64,000 bases of DNA from JBIOHP01 sp044449065 (GTDB taxonomy: Bacteria > Bacteroidota > Ignavibacteria > UBA10030 > SZUA-254): NCBI GenBank assembly GCA_044449065.1, contig JBIOHP010000021.1, positions 1 through 64,000 on the forward strand. The letters run 5' to 3'. Of this stretch, positions 25,308 through 33,140 are shown piece by piece. How positions within the stretch are numbered: position 1 is the first letter of the stretch; each line of letters opens with the position of its first letter. The position numbers were made by a program, and so were the translations under genes. The notes under the pieces were generated by a model. The model had not been told where the DNA came from and did no database searches. It saw nothing but the letters and a program-made list of their open reading frames with translations.

Positions 25308-26945
25308 TCAGTTTATCGCGCTTTGATGACAGGATTCGCATTTTGCGGCTAACGGTTTGAACCGGATAAATTCTGCTCCACCACTGATCTCCCGGCGATG
25401 GCATGCCGAGCATACGAGTTTCGCATGACCGCCTGCCAGCGAGAAATTACTTTGGGTTTCATGATCGAAATTAAGTTTATGCCAGTCTTCTTCCCCGTGA
25501 CAATTTTTACATTCGGTTTTTTCCGCTTTTGTAAACTGACCATGATGAATATCCTGGTGGCATGATTCGCATCGTTTATCTGCAGAGGCGGTTTCGAGTT
25601 TTACATCCTGCGTCGTAAATTGTTTATGACAATCTACGCAAGCGATCCGTGAGTGTTTACCGTTGAGCGGAAATTTAGTGACGGCGTGATCGTATGATAT
25701 AGTTTTCCACTGATCGTTTGAATGACATGTCAGGCATCCTGTATTCCCCATAGTCTTTTTAAATATTCCTTTGTGCGGATCGTTGTGGCATGTCGTGCAT
25801 TGCAAATTATCAAAATAAAATACGAGTTTGTCGGTTCGGGTGTTTTTGTGACATGCCAAACACAAGGTAGCCGCATGAGCGCCTTTGAGGGGAAAATGGC
25901 TTTCATCGTGACGGGTAGGTTTAAAAGTCGACGGAGTAAACCCCTGTTCCGTATGGCAGAGGGTGCAATCGTTCGCGAATTTTGCCGCAAAAACTCCCTC
26001 GTGCTTATCGACATGACAATTGATACACTTCTGAAATGCCATATGCAATTTTTCAACCGGTTTATCGTTCACTATTTTCGTATGGCATTGAGCGCATTTC
26101 ACCGTCGCATGTTTTCCGATTAATTTGAACTCGGTGAGATTGTGATCGAAACCTTTTTTTACCGGTTCTTTCCAACCGTTAGGCGTATGGCACGATTGAC
26201 ACGTCTGGTTGGCAAATTTGGCACCATGAGGCGTTGCGTGGCAGGGGGTACAATCGGTAAAACTTTTTGTAGTAAAGTCGAATTTTTCCTGTTTCACTAT
26301 CGTTGAGAAAGCAGTATGACATTTTTCGCATTTCGTTTCAAGATGTTTACCGATAAGGGGAAATTTCGTCTTTATATGATCAAATTTTGTCACATCCTTC
26401 CATGTGGAGGTAGTGTGGCAGAAGCTGCACGATTGGGTAAATCGGCCATTATGGACGTCTTGATGACACGATTTACACTCTTCGTTAAGACCTAAAAAAG
26501 TTTTGTGAGGATGCGCTTTAAGCATTACTACTACAGTGGAATCTTTAATACTCGCGGATGTATGACATCTTTCACATGTAACCTGCTTGTGCCCGCCTGT
26601 CAATACGAAGCCGGTTTGATTGTGATCGAATGTATTTTCCTGAAAGAGCGTGGTTTTGGCATCCCTGCCTAAATGTTCCTTATGGCACTTAACACAGGCC
26701 TCGCTTATCAATGTAGAATGGTAGCCGTGCTTGTTTTCTATCTGGCGGCTTATCTCTGTATGACAGCCGAGGCATTTGGTTCCGATAATTTCTTTGCCGA
26801 TATCATGACATTTAGTACAGTTTTGTGTGCCTTCCAGGTTTTGATGGGCACGTGATAATTCTCCCGGAGAAAATTGGGCTACGGCTGCATTATAAGGCAA
26901 CATTATACATCCTAGAATGATAATCGGACCAATCTTCCTGAACAT
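25308..26945 (-). CDS. 20-heme cytochrome c
   Basis: A 545-residue exported protein with a signal peptide (IGPIIILGCIMLPYNAAVA-QF) and 20 CxxCH motifs by my count. Many heme sites are preceded by the same F-D-H-x-x-T-x-F-x-L-x-G-x-H-x4-C pattern as in the giant cytochrome, so both descend from one module, but here spacing is irregular and the sequence Lys-rich. Ten bases separate it from the cytochrome b gene and two from the giant cytochrome's GTG. It is most simply a periplasmic carrier taking electrons from the membrane cytochrome b to the outer-membrane complex. No anchor is seen after the signal peptide. Confidence 0.93.
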   Translation of the reverse strand: MFRKIGPIIILGCIMLPYNAAVAQFSPGELSRAHQNLEGTQNCTKCHDIGKEIIGTKCLGCHTEISRQIENKHGYHSTLISEACVKCHKEHLGRDAKTTLFQENTFDHNQTGFVLTGGHKQVTCERCHTSASIKDSTVVVMLKAHPHKTFLGLNEECKSCHQDVHNGRFTQSCSFCHTTSTWKDVTKFDHIKTKFPLIGKHLETKCEKCHTAFSTIVKQEKFDFTTKSFTDCTPCHATPHGAKFANQTCQSCHTPNGWKEPVKKGFDHNLTEFKLIGKHATVKCAQCHTKIVNDKPVEKLHMAFQKCINCHVDKHEGVFAAKFANDCTLCHTEQGFTPSTFKPTRHDESHFPLKGAHAATLCLACHKNTRTDKLVFYFDNLQCTTCHNDPHKGIFKKTMGNTGCLTCHSNDQWKTISYDHAVTKFPLNGKHSRIACVDCHKQFTTQDVKLETASADKRCESCHQDIHHGQFTKAEKTECKNCHGEEDWHKLNFDHETQSNFSLAGGHAKLVCSACHRREISGGAEFIRFKPLAAKCESCHQSAIN

Positions 26946-26955
26946 TATGTCGGGT

Positions 26956-27909
26956 TTAATAAATCCAATGATACCCCAGCAGCCACACTACTGCAACATG
27001 AAGTGCCAGGGTAATAAACATGATAATCGTGAATGGAAGATGAATCGCGTGCCAGTAATAGAACAAGCGTTCGACGCGGCTCAGAACAATACTTTTTTGC
27101 AGCAGCGATGCGCGGGCATTCGCATTATGCGTCATTCGTGCTACGACATGCGGATGAACATTTTTTTGTTTGAAAAACTTATGTATCTCACTCCGAATGT
27201 GCGTCTTGGCGCGCTGCAAATGTGCAAGAACAGAAAATGTCTGCAGGAAACCCTTTGGCGGTTTAATTTGAGCAAAAGCATTGTCAATCAACTGTAAAAG
27301 GGCATTGCCAAATTCATCAGATTTTAATGAAACGCTTAATCGCTGTAACTCCAGGTCGATTTCATCAATTGTTAACGAGTTGCCGTTGATGTTTCTCGGA
27401 ATCAGGACATAGAGGAATCGACCGATGACTCCGCTGGCAACTACTGTGGTCATCGTCCATAAACTGATAGCTGCTATGCCGCCCGCCTTGAAAGTACTGT
27501 GATAAATGATGAGGATGGGACCAAGGAGACAAAGAAAGATGTGAATTTCCAGCCATAGCCCTAACCGACCCAGTGTCCAGAGCGCGCGGATACGTTTGCG
27601 TGAAGAATAAATTGTGACCCCGATGATAACCATCGCTGCCCCGATGATCCCCAATCCGTGACTATAGGAACCGGAAGGTCTCATCGCGGAATAATCGGAT
27701 CGAAATGGACGGAGAGCGACAGGGGTGAAGTAATAGTCGAGTCCTTTTAAGTTCATGGCTAATACTGCTGTGCCACCCACTAAAAGCAGGAACACAACAA
27801 AAACTTTATGTGAGAGATGATCACTTTTGATAGTCATCTCCTTACGAATTGGAATTGCGAGAGATTTCTTCGTCAATATCGGTAATCGTAGTGGATGTAT
27901 TTCGTCCAT
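26956..27909 (-). CDS. Multi-histidine membrane protein, putative cytochrome b
   Basis: A 317-residue protein with about five membrane segments (near residues 36-53, 84-102, 120-138, 148-170 and 290-312). Histidines sit in or at the ends of these segments: His84, His123, His137, His287, His290, His304 and His314. That pattern fits a b-type cytochrome with two or more hemes, loosely like b561 or ferric-reductase membrane domains. The segment GVIGRFLYVLIPR precedes a ~110-residue soluble loop. As first gene of the cytochrome operon it is the natural quinol-oxidising entry point; that role is inferred. No SD precedes the ATG; another start (Met25) directly abuts AAGGAG. Confidence 0.7.
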   Translation of the reverse strand: MDEIHPLRLPILTKKSLAIPIRKEMTIKSDHLSHKVFVVFLLLVGGTAVLAMNLKGLDYYFTPVALRPFRSDYSAMRPSGSYSHGLGIIGAAMVIIGVTIYSSRKRIRALWTLGRLGLWLEIHIFLCLLGPILIIYHSTFKAGGIAAISLWTMTTVVASGVIGRFLYVLIPRNINGNSLTIDEIDLELQRLSVSLKSDEFGNALLQLIDNAFAQIKPPKGFLQTFSVLAHLQRAKTHIRSEIHKFFKQKNVHPHVVARMTHNANARASLLQKSIVLSRVERLFYYWHAIHLPFTIIMFITLALHVAVVWLLGYHWIY

Positions 27910-28461
27910 AATATACTAATTTTTATGATTAATAAGTTTCCTGATAATAATCACCCTGCTTATCCTATATTCTCAAATATAAGATATGCTCTTTTATTCT
28001 ATGGATATTTTTAAACATTCGCCACTATCTCTGTGATTTTTATCACTTTATCGATTTAGAGATGAAGCATTATCTGGATATTTATCGGTAAGATTTATTC
28101 GATATGTATTATTTCATTTATGAGACGAAATTATCTTGTACTGTTACAACATAAGTATCGTTAAAAAAAGTTCATTTTAGGAAGGTTCTGATTTGGATAA
28201 ACTGAGCCAGAAAATTAAGTTGGTGTTTGGTAAGTTGTATTGGGAGCAATTTCCTCATCTTGGGATATATGCTCACGATTAGGGAATAGAACTCTGGAGT
28301 AGTGTTTAGTTCAATTTTGAACGATTTCTGTGCCCAGTGATAATGATTTTAGGGAAATCTATTTTCTTAACAAAGTGTCTTGTTTAAAAGCAGGAGTACG
28401 TTAGAATGTAATCAAACTTACTCCAGTTCTAAGCTTGTCACGATTTCTTATCCCTGCGTTT
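27910..28461. other. Intergenic region upstream of the cytochrome operon
   Basis: A 552-bp AT-rich region between the alpha-galactosidase stop and the cytochrome b start, both minus. No gene is visible. It must carry the operon promoter. The clearest element is the palindrome at 28033-28046; TATATT-CTCA-AATATA near 27967 is a weaker AT-rich palindrome that could be chance. Confidence 0.55.
28033..28046 (-). promoter_or_regulatory. Crp/Fnr-type palindrome upstream of the cytochrome operon
   Basis: Perfect inverted repeat GTGAT-TTTT-ATCAC, about 125 bp before the cytochrome b ATG. The TTGAT-N4-ATCAA (Fnr) and TGTGA-N6-TCACA (Crp) consensus sites have the same layout, and this one is intermediate. 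It could let a Crp/Fnr-family regulator switch the operon with oxygen, nitric oxide or redox state. No such regulator gene is in the window. Confidence 0.5.
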
Positions 28462-30747
28462 CTATTTCATAGTTTTTATCATCACCACACCATGAGACGG
28501 CAAATGTAAATCTACTGTATTGCCGTTAACCGGAATTTCTTTCTGCCGCCAAAGATCGCGGAGATGGGTGTTTTCGTGTATGCCGATCTTAGAAAAATCG
28601 ATCGAATATTGTTCAGATTTAGTGCCCGTGTTGAAAACCCCGAATGCTTTAGATCCATCCGCCAATTCTTTGACCCAGACCTGAATATATCCATCGTTAA
28701 GAGCTGGAGTTGCCTGCTTACCGAGGGGGTCCTGATCGATAGCGAGTATTTCATCGTTTGTGAGCAAATTAAGAGTGAAGTCATCCAGGCGTGTTAGATC
28801 GCAGCCGATCAACAACGGAGCAGATAGCATGCACCATAAACTGATATGTGTATATTGCTCATCGGGTGTCAATTGGGTGGGGTGTAGACTCGGTCCCCAT
28901 CCGACCCAACCAACAACGAGCATATCAGGGTCGTTCCAATGTCCGGGTTGTGCATATTTTGCATTCTCAATCTGGTTAAATCCTATATCACTCATGCTTT
29001 CCCATGTATCGGTGATATCGCCGGTTGTACGCCACAGATTGCCGCCAACATCAGCGCCCCATTCCCATACTTTACCCATACCGTATTGGCAGAGACTGAA
29101 GACGATATCGCGATCTACCTTATCCAATGCATTTCTCATGACGATGTAGGGCGCTTTATATTCCGGCAGCGTGGTATCCTTTGCGATCTTATCGTAAGAG
29201 CACCAATCATATTTCAAATAATCGATTCCCCATGACGCATAAGATGTGGCATCGTTCAGCTCATGCTGGTAGCTTGCTGTGTAACCACCGCAGGTAAGAG
29301 GACCTGGTGAGCTATAAATTCCAAACTTGAGTCCGAGGGAGTGAATGCTGTCACCGAGCGCTTTCATATCCGGGAATTTTTCATTCGTAATAATGTTTCC
29401 GAGCGAATCACGTTGAGGGTGCGGTGAGTTCCCAACAATCTCCCAGCCGTCGTCAATATTTATATATGTCCACCCGTGATTCATTAATCCTTTTTCTTTA
29501 AATACCCGTGCGCTGGCAATTACTTTTTCCTGATCGACGCTTAAACCCCATGCATTCCAGCTATTCCATCCCATAGGTGGTGTAAGCGCCACCTGATCGC
29601 CGATGATGAATCTAACATTTGTATGATCTTCACCGTCCGAATTCTTTGCAGTAAGTTGAATGTTGAACTTACCCTTATCTTTAACTCTTCCGGTGATAAT
29701 ACCCGTCATTTGGTTTAACATCAATCCCTCAGGAAGATCCTTCGATTCAAATGTCATGGGTCGCTTCCCGGTCGCGGCTATAGTATAACGGAATGGTTTG
29801 TTTACTCGTTCTCCATACACGTTTGCCCCATGGATTTTTGGAGCTTCGCCGGGCTTGGGAGTTAACACGTAGGGTGTTTCTTCCCGGAACGTCATTGTAT
29901 CCTGAACATCTGAGAATGTGAATATATAGGTAACTATGCTTGCCTGATCCTGACCTTTCATGGAAAAAGTAATTTCTTTTGAAACTTGTGGTTTGAGTTC
30001 ATTATCGTTTTGATAACGGGCAGCTTCTTCATTCGTTAATTTATTGACGGCAATTATGCTTAACTTTCCCCGAATATCATGATTGGATGATGTATTTTTC
30101 ATTGTAAATGTTTTACTCGTTGATCCGTCGCTAAACTCAAAAGGACGAAAACTGTTATCAAACGACAGATAATCGGTGAAATTCACCATGCGGATGTTGG
30201 GGTTTCCATTCCATATGCCGCCCTGACCACCGGCGTCAAAAACACGGACCGCGATGACGTTATCCTTATCCCAGAGAATTCGCGCATCATCCGCCGCAAG
30301 GATGTACGGTCGTTCAGTATTCCACAGTCCCACATCGGCTTTTGTATAAGAGGAATCGATTGGTGTATCTTCGGGTACGACTTTCGCATTGACGCCGAAG
30401 ATTTTCCCATTGAGAAATGATTGATCAAAGTTGTTTATTTTTCCCAGGAAGATTCGCAATCCGTCTTTGATGTATGCATTATTTTTCAAGCTTGACGGAA
30501 GATAAAACTTGATTCTATACCATGCATATCCATCCAGATTTGGATAACCTTGAATTTCCCAAATCGTGTCGACACGAATCGGCACCCACCTTGAGTCGTC
30601 GAACCCTGGATTTGCATACACGAGACTATCGCCCGGCGTAAATTTCCAGCCCTTATCAAGACGAATGATATCGGATTGTCCACTGATTAGAACGGATACA
30701 GTTGAAAATGTGAAGATAGAAAGTAGAATAGAGTTCTTAAGAAGCAT
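28462..30747 (-). CDS. GH27 alpha-galactosidase with N-terminal jelly-roll and Ig-like domains
   Basis: A 761-residue exported enzyme. A signal peptide (LLSIFTFSTVSVLISG-Q) leads to a galactose-binding-like beta-sandwich (~25-190, starting LDKGWKFTPGD as in GH2 N termini), a linker, and a putative Ig domain (~320-385, LPEGLMLNQMTGIITG). The GH27 catalytic barrel (~390-680) begins TPPMGWNSWNAWG. The nucleophile is Asp514 in YLKYDWC and the acid/base is Asp577 in WRTTGDITD. A C-terminal beta domain closes the protein. It should release terminal alpha-galactose (possibly alpha-N-acetylgalactosamine or beta-arabinopyranose in relatives) from polysaccharides. Confidence 0.93.
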   Translation of the reverse strand: MLLKNSILLSIFTFSTVSVLISGQSDIIRLDKGWKFTPGDSLVYANPGFDDSRWVPIRVDTIWEIQGYPNLDGYAWYRIKFYLPSSLKNNAYIKDGLRIFLGKINNFDQSFLNGKIFGVNAKVVPEDTPIDSSYTKADVGLWNTERPYILAADDARILWDKDNVIAVRVFDAGGQGGIWNGNPNIRMVNFTDYLSFDNSFRPFEFSDGSTSKTFTMKNTSSNHDIRGKLSIIAVNKLTNEEAARYQNDNELKPQVSKEITFSMKGQDQASIVTYIFTFSDVQDTMTFREETPYVLTPKPGEAPKIHGANVYGERVNKPFRYTIAATGKRPMTFESKDLPEGLMLNQMTGIITGRVKDKGKFNIQLTAKNSDGEDHTNVRFIIGDQVALTPPMGWNSWNAWGLSVDQEKVIASARVFKEKGLMNHGWTYINIDDGWEIVGNSPHPQRDSLGNIITNEKFPDMKALGDSIHSLGLKFGIYSSPGPLTCGGYTASYQHELNDATSYASWGIDYLKYDWCSYDKIAKDTTLPEYKAPYIVMRNALDKVDRDIVFSLCQYGMGKVWEWGADVGGNLWRTTGDITDTWESMSDIGFNQIENAKYAQPGHWNDPDMLVVGWVGWGPSLHPTQLTPDEQYTHISLWCMLSAPLLIGCDLTRLDDFTLNLLTNDEILAIDQDPLGKQATPALNDGYIQVWVKELADGSKAFGVFNTGTKSEQYSIDFSKIGIHENTHLRDLWRQKEIPVNGNTVDLHLPSHGVVMIKTMK

Positions 30748-31185
30748 TGGTTTTATATCCTTTTCAAATATGAAATAGTATTACAGCTAACAATCCCTAT
30801 TATAAATTATGGATTAAGATAAGCATAATAATCTGGAAAATAAATTGCGCTCAGAGCTATCTATATTGTGAAATGTGAGTGTTTGCTTGAACCTTCAAAA
30901 TGGGTGAAAATGGGATATTTAGAATCATTTATGTGAATTTGAAATTTCATAGTCATAGATTAAATTATTTTTATCATATTATTTTTTTCGCAACCCATCT
31001 TGCATATTCACGTAACAATGCATATATTTTATTCCGAATAAAAAGGCTAAAATAGCTTATTTATTAAGATTTGTGGAACTTTGACGCGATTTCAATCGTT
31101 CAGTATCACAAATGGTCACTTATTAAAATTTTAATTACCAGTCTATATAAGATAGCTTTAAACTCGATTTGATGTAAAATTCTCA
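30748..31185. other. Divergent intergenic region
   Basis: A 438-bp AT-rich region between the minus-strand alpha-galactosidase and the plus-strand efflux operon, so it should contain both promoters. I see the candidate promoter at 31081-31109 and, just after it, a perfect AT palindrome ATTAAAATTTTAAT at 31122-31135 that could be an operator. No gene is visible. Confidence 0.5.
31081..31109 (+). promoter_or_regulatory. Candidate promoter of the RND efflux operon
   Basis: TTGACG (5 of 6 matches) is spaced 17 bp from TATCAC (4 of 6), placing transcription start near 31116 and a ~70-nt leader before the ATG at 31186. The perfect AT palindrome at 31122-31135 lies just downstream, where a repressor would block transcription. 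Pattern only. Confidence 0.4.
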
Positions 31186-31593
31186 ATGAACCGGTTTGTA
31201 ACCAATAGATCGTTACTATATTTAGTCTTTGCATGGGTATTCATCTTTAGCCATATTATGGATGCGGTGAATATCACGGATCTCTTTTCCGGGATAACGA
31301 CGATTCATTTTGAAGAGGGCGATGGCATACAATGCGCCGATCAGATGTATGCTGAGAATTATATCCAGATTAACTCGGCGGGTGATAGTGAATCACAAAA
31401 AAATTACACATCCCCGCAAAAACAGGGTGTGATAAAGTTTATCATCCTCGATCAGGATAGTCCGTCTCTCGCTGCAACTTCCTTTACTTCCTCCAATTCA
31501 TCTGTACTTACTCCGCGCCAGGATCAACTTTTTGTTCCGCGGATATTTTCCACAGAATCGCTTTACCTTCATAATCGTACGCTCCTTCTTTAA
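31186..31593 (+). CDS. Small putative exported protein ahead of the efflux genes
   Basis: A 135-residue frame with a hydrophobic N terminus (LLYLVFAWVFIFSHIM). The rest is polar, Ser/Gln-rich and unlike any family I recognise. It lies downstream of a plausible promoter and before the RND genes. RND metal-efflux operons in this kind of organism often begin with small secreted proteins, but I cannot show homology. It could also be a chance frame. Confidence 0.45.
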   Translation: MNRFVTNRSLLYLVFAWVFIFSHIMDAVNITDLFSGITTIHFEEGDGIQCADQMYAENYIQINSAGDSESQKNYTSPQKQGVIKFIILDQDSPSLAATSFTSSNSSVLTPRQDQLFVPRIFSTESLYLHNRTLLL

Positions 31594-31687
31594 GCTGCGT
31601 CCTTTTTTCCTTCTCATAAATACGATGCATCGGTTACGTTCTTGGTAATCGGTGTTACGTCGTTATTTTATAACTAACTTTATCAAC

Positions 31688-31706
31688 GCCTTCAAGTATT
31701 GAAGGC
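31688..31706 (+). promoter_or_regulatory. Perfect inverted repeat before the second small gene
   Basis: GCCTTCAA-GTA-TTGAAGGC, 8-bp arms with a 3-nt spacer, about 48 bp upstream of the ATG at 31754. A weak T-rich stretch follows (TATTGTTTTAATT). It may be an operator or a leaky terminator between the first small gene and the rest. Confidence 0.45.
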
Positions 31707-31753
31707 ATGATATTGTTTTAATTCTATTTCAGTGGACGATAGAAAGGTAGAAT

Positions 31754-32143
31754 ATGATTTACCGTTCAATCATCATATTGTCAATAGTATGGTGTATTGT
31801 TATTCAATCATGTCCTGCGAATGAACTGCATAGCTCGGAAGATCTGACCTTACCTGCAGTTATCGGTAGCAGAGACACGTCTGCGTCAATTATTCGTAGT
31901 GATAGTCTTACGGGTTTTAATACGGTAATGGTGACGACGCAGCTTGCTAAACCGGATATGCCGGATACGCCCGGCAGTTCGCAGAGCTTTGCGTACACTA
32001 AAGGCATGTTCCAAAATCAACCTGCGCCTACCTCATTCATCGCCCGGATTGCTTCCATTGAGCGATCGGCCTCATGCGTAATTCGCTTGCAGGCCATCGT
32101 AACCATTCAATTTAATAGTATTTATTTTGAGGAAATCGTATGA
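31754..32143 (+). CDS. Small putative lipoprotein or exported protein
   Basis: A 129-residue frame with a hydrophobic N terminus (YRSIIILSIVWCIVIQSC); the Cys after IQS could be a lipobox. AAAGGT lies a few bases before the ATG. Its stop overlaps the start of the membrane fusion protein gene by four bases (ATGA), which supports real translation. No family recognised. The second half is rich in Ser/Pro and then Ile/Arg. A role in the efflux system is likely from position alone. Confidence 0.5.
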   Translation: MIYRSIIILSIVWCIVIQSCPANELHSSEDLTLPAVIGSRDTSASIIRSDSLTGFNTVMVTTQLAKPDMPDTPGSSQSFAYTKGMFQNQPAPTSFIARIASIERSASCVIRLQAIVTIQFNSIYFEEIV

Positions 32144-33126
32144 AAAACACACAATTAATATTGATGACTATTCTCATAGTCAGTTTCACGTTTCAGGCGT
32201 GTAATCGCTCGGACGGAACAACTGCTGAACAAAACTTTATTTCACCGCAGGTACTCAACGGCGGAACAGAGATTAAATTTGCTCCTAACTCGCCGCAATT
32301 ACAGCAGATTACCATCGATACAATCCGAAAAACTTCCAGGTATCTCTCTATCTCCGTACCGGCACATAACCTGGTCAGTGTCGTGAAGTCGGACCTTGGG
32401 GAACAGAAATTATACCTTTTTGAGACACAGGATATAACGGATATTTATTCGAATTATGTCACAAATTTGGCGAACCTCGAACACTCCTCGCTCGCATTGA
32501 AGCGCACGCAGGACCTCTACGCGCACGATATTGCCGCTGCCAAAGACTTTCAGGACGTCAAGCAGGAATATGCAACGGTGCAATCAAATCTTGCCGATAA
32601 TGTGAGCAGATTGCGTGCTGCGGGAATCGATCCCAACGAATTACGCACGACGCCTGCCGGAACGATTTGGACGGTTGCCGAGGTGCCGGAATCCCAGATC
32701 AGTTCCATCAAGATCAACGGAGAGGTGAAAGTTGAGTTCAACTCGTATGCGGGCAGAGAATTTACGGCACGAGTCAGCGCAATTGGTGCAGTAATCGATC
32801 CTGTCGTTCGGACGGTCAAAGTTCGTCTCATTTTACCAAACTCTGCTGGAGAACTCCGTCCCGCCATGTTCGGCACAGCCCGTTTCCTTCAGAGCAAGCA
32901 ATTCGTTCCGACTATACCCGCAACAGGAGTGGTTCGTGAGGGTGACGGTACAATGACCGTCTGGCTGACTTCAAACGGTTTTGATTTTCTACAACGGACC
33001 GTCAAGCTTGGTTTGGAAAAGGATGAGAAGTATGAAATTATCGATGGACTCCGGCCCGGGGATTTGGTTGTTGTGAAGGGTGGAGTCTTTCTTAGCAACA
33101 TGCTTCAAGCATCGGCTACGGACTGA
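32140..33126 (+). CDS. RND efflux periplasmic adaptor (membrane fusion protein)
   Basis: A 328-residue lipoprotein: the signal ends in a lipobox (IVSFTFQAC, then N-R-S). The order of parts is that of HlyD/CusB-type adaptors: a lipoyl-like strand region, a helical hairpin (~105-165, LKRTQDLYAHDIAAAKDFQDVKQEY), a beta-barrel (AEVPESQISSIKINGEVKVEF) and a membrane-proximal domain (GLRPGDLVVVKGGVFL). It bridges the inner-membrane pump encoded 14 bp downstream and the outer-membrane channel. It is shorter than CusB and has no Met-rich metal-binding N terminus. Confidence 0.88.
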   Translation: MKNTQLILMTILIVSFTFQACNRSDGTTAEQNFISPQVLNGGTEIKFAPNSPQLQQITIDTIRKTSRYLSISVPAHNLVSVVKSDLGEQKLYLFETQDITDIYSNYVTNLANLEHSSLALKRTQDLYAHDIAAAKDFQDVKQEYATVQSNLADNVSRLRAAGIDPNELRTTPAGTIWTVAEVPESQISSIKINGEVKVEFNSYAGREFTARVSAIGAVIDPVVRTVKVRLILPNSAGELRPAMFGTARFLQSKQFVPTIPATGVVREGDGTMTVWLTSNGFDFLQRTVKLGLEKDEKYEIIDGLRPGDLVVVKGGVFLSNMLQASATD

Positions 33127-33140
33127 GGACTTAGACAATT

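Noticed and set aside
25306..25413. Longer N terminus for the giant cytochrome, overlapping the 20-heme gene by about 100 bp
   Set aside because: The signal peptide starts at the GTG two bases after the upstream stop; the extension reads as another frame of the 20-heme gene. The ATG at 25341 remains possible.
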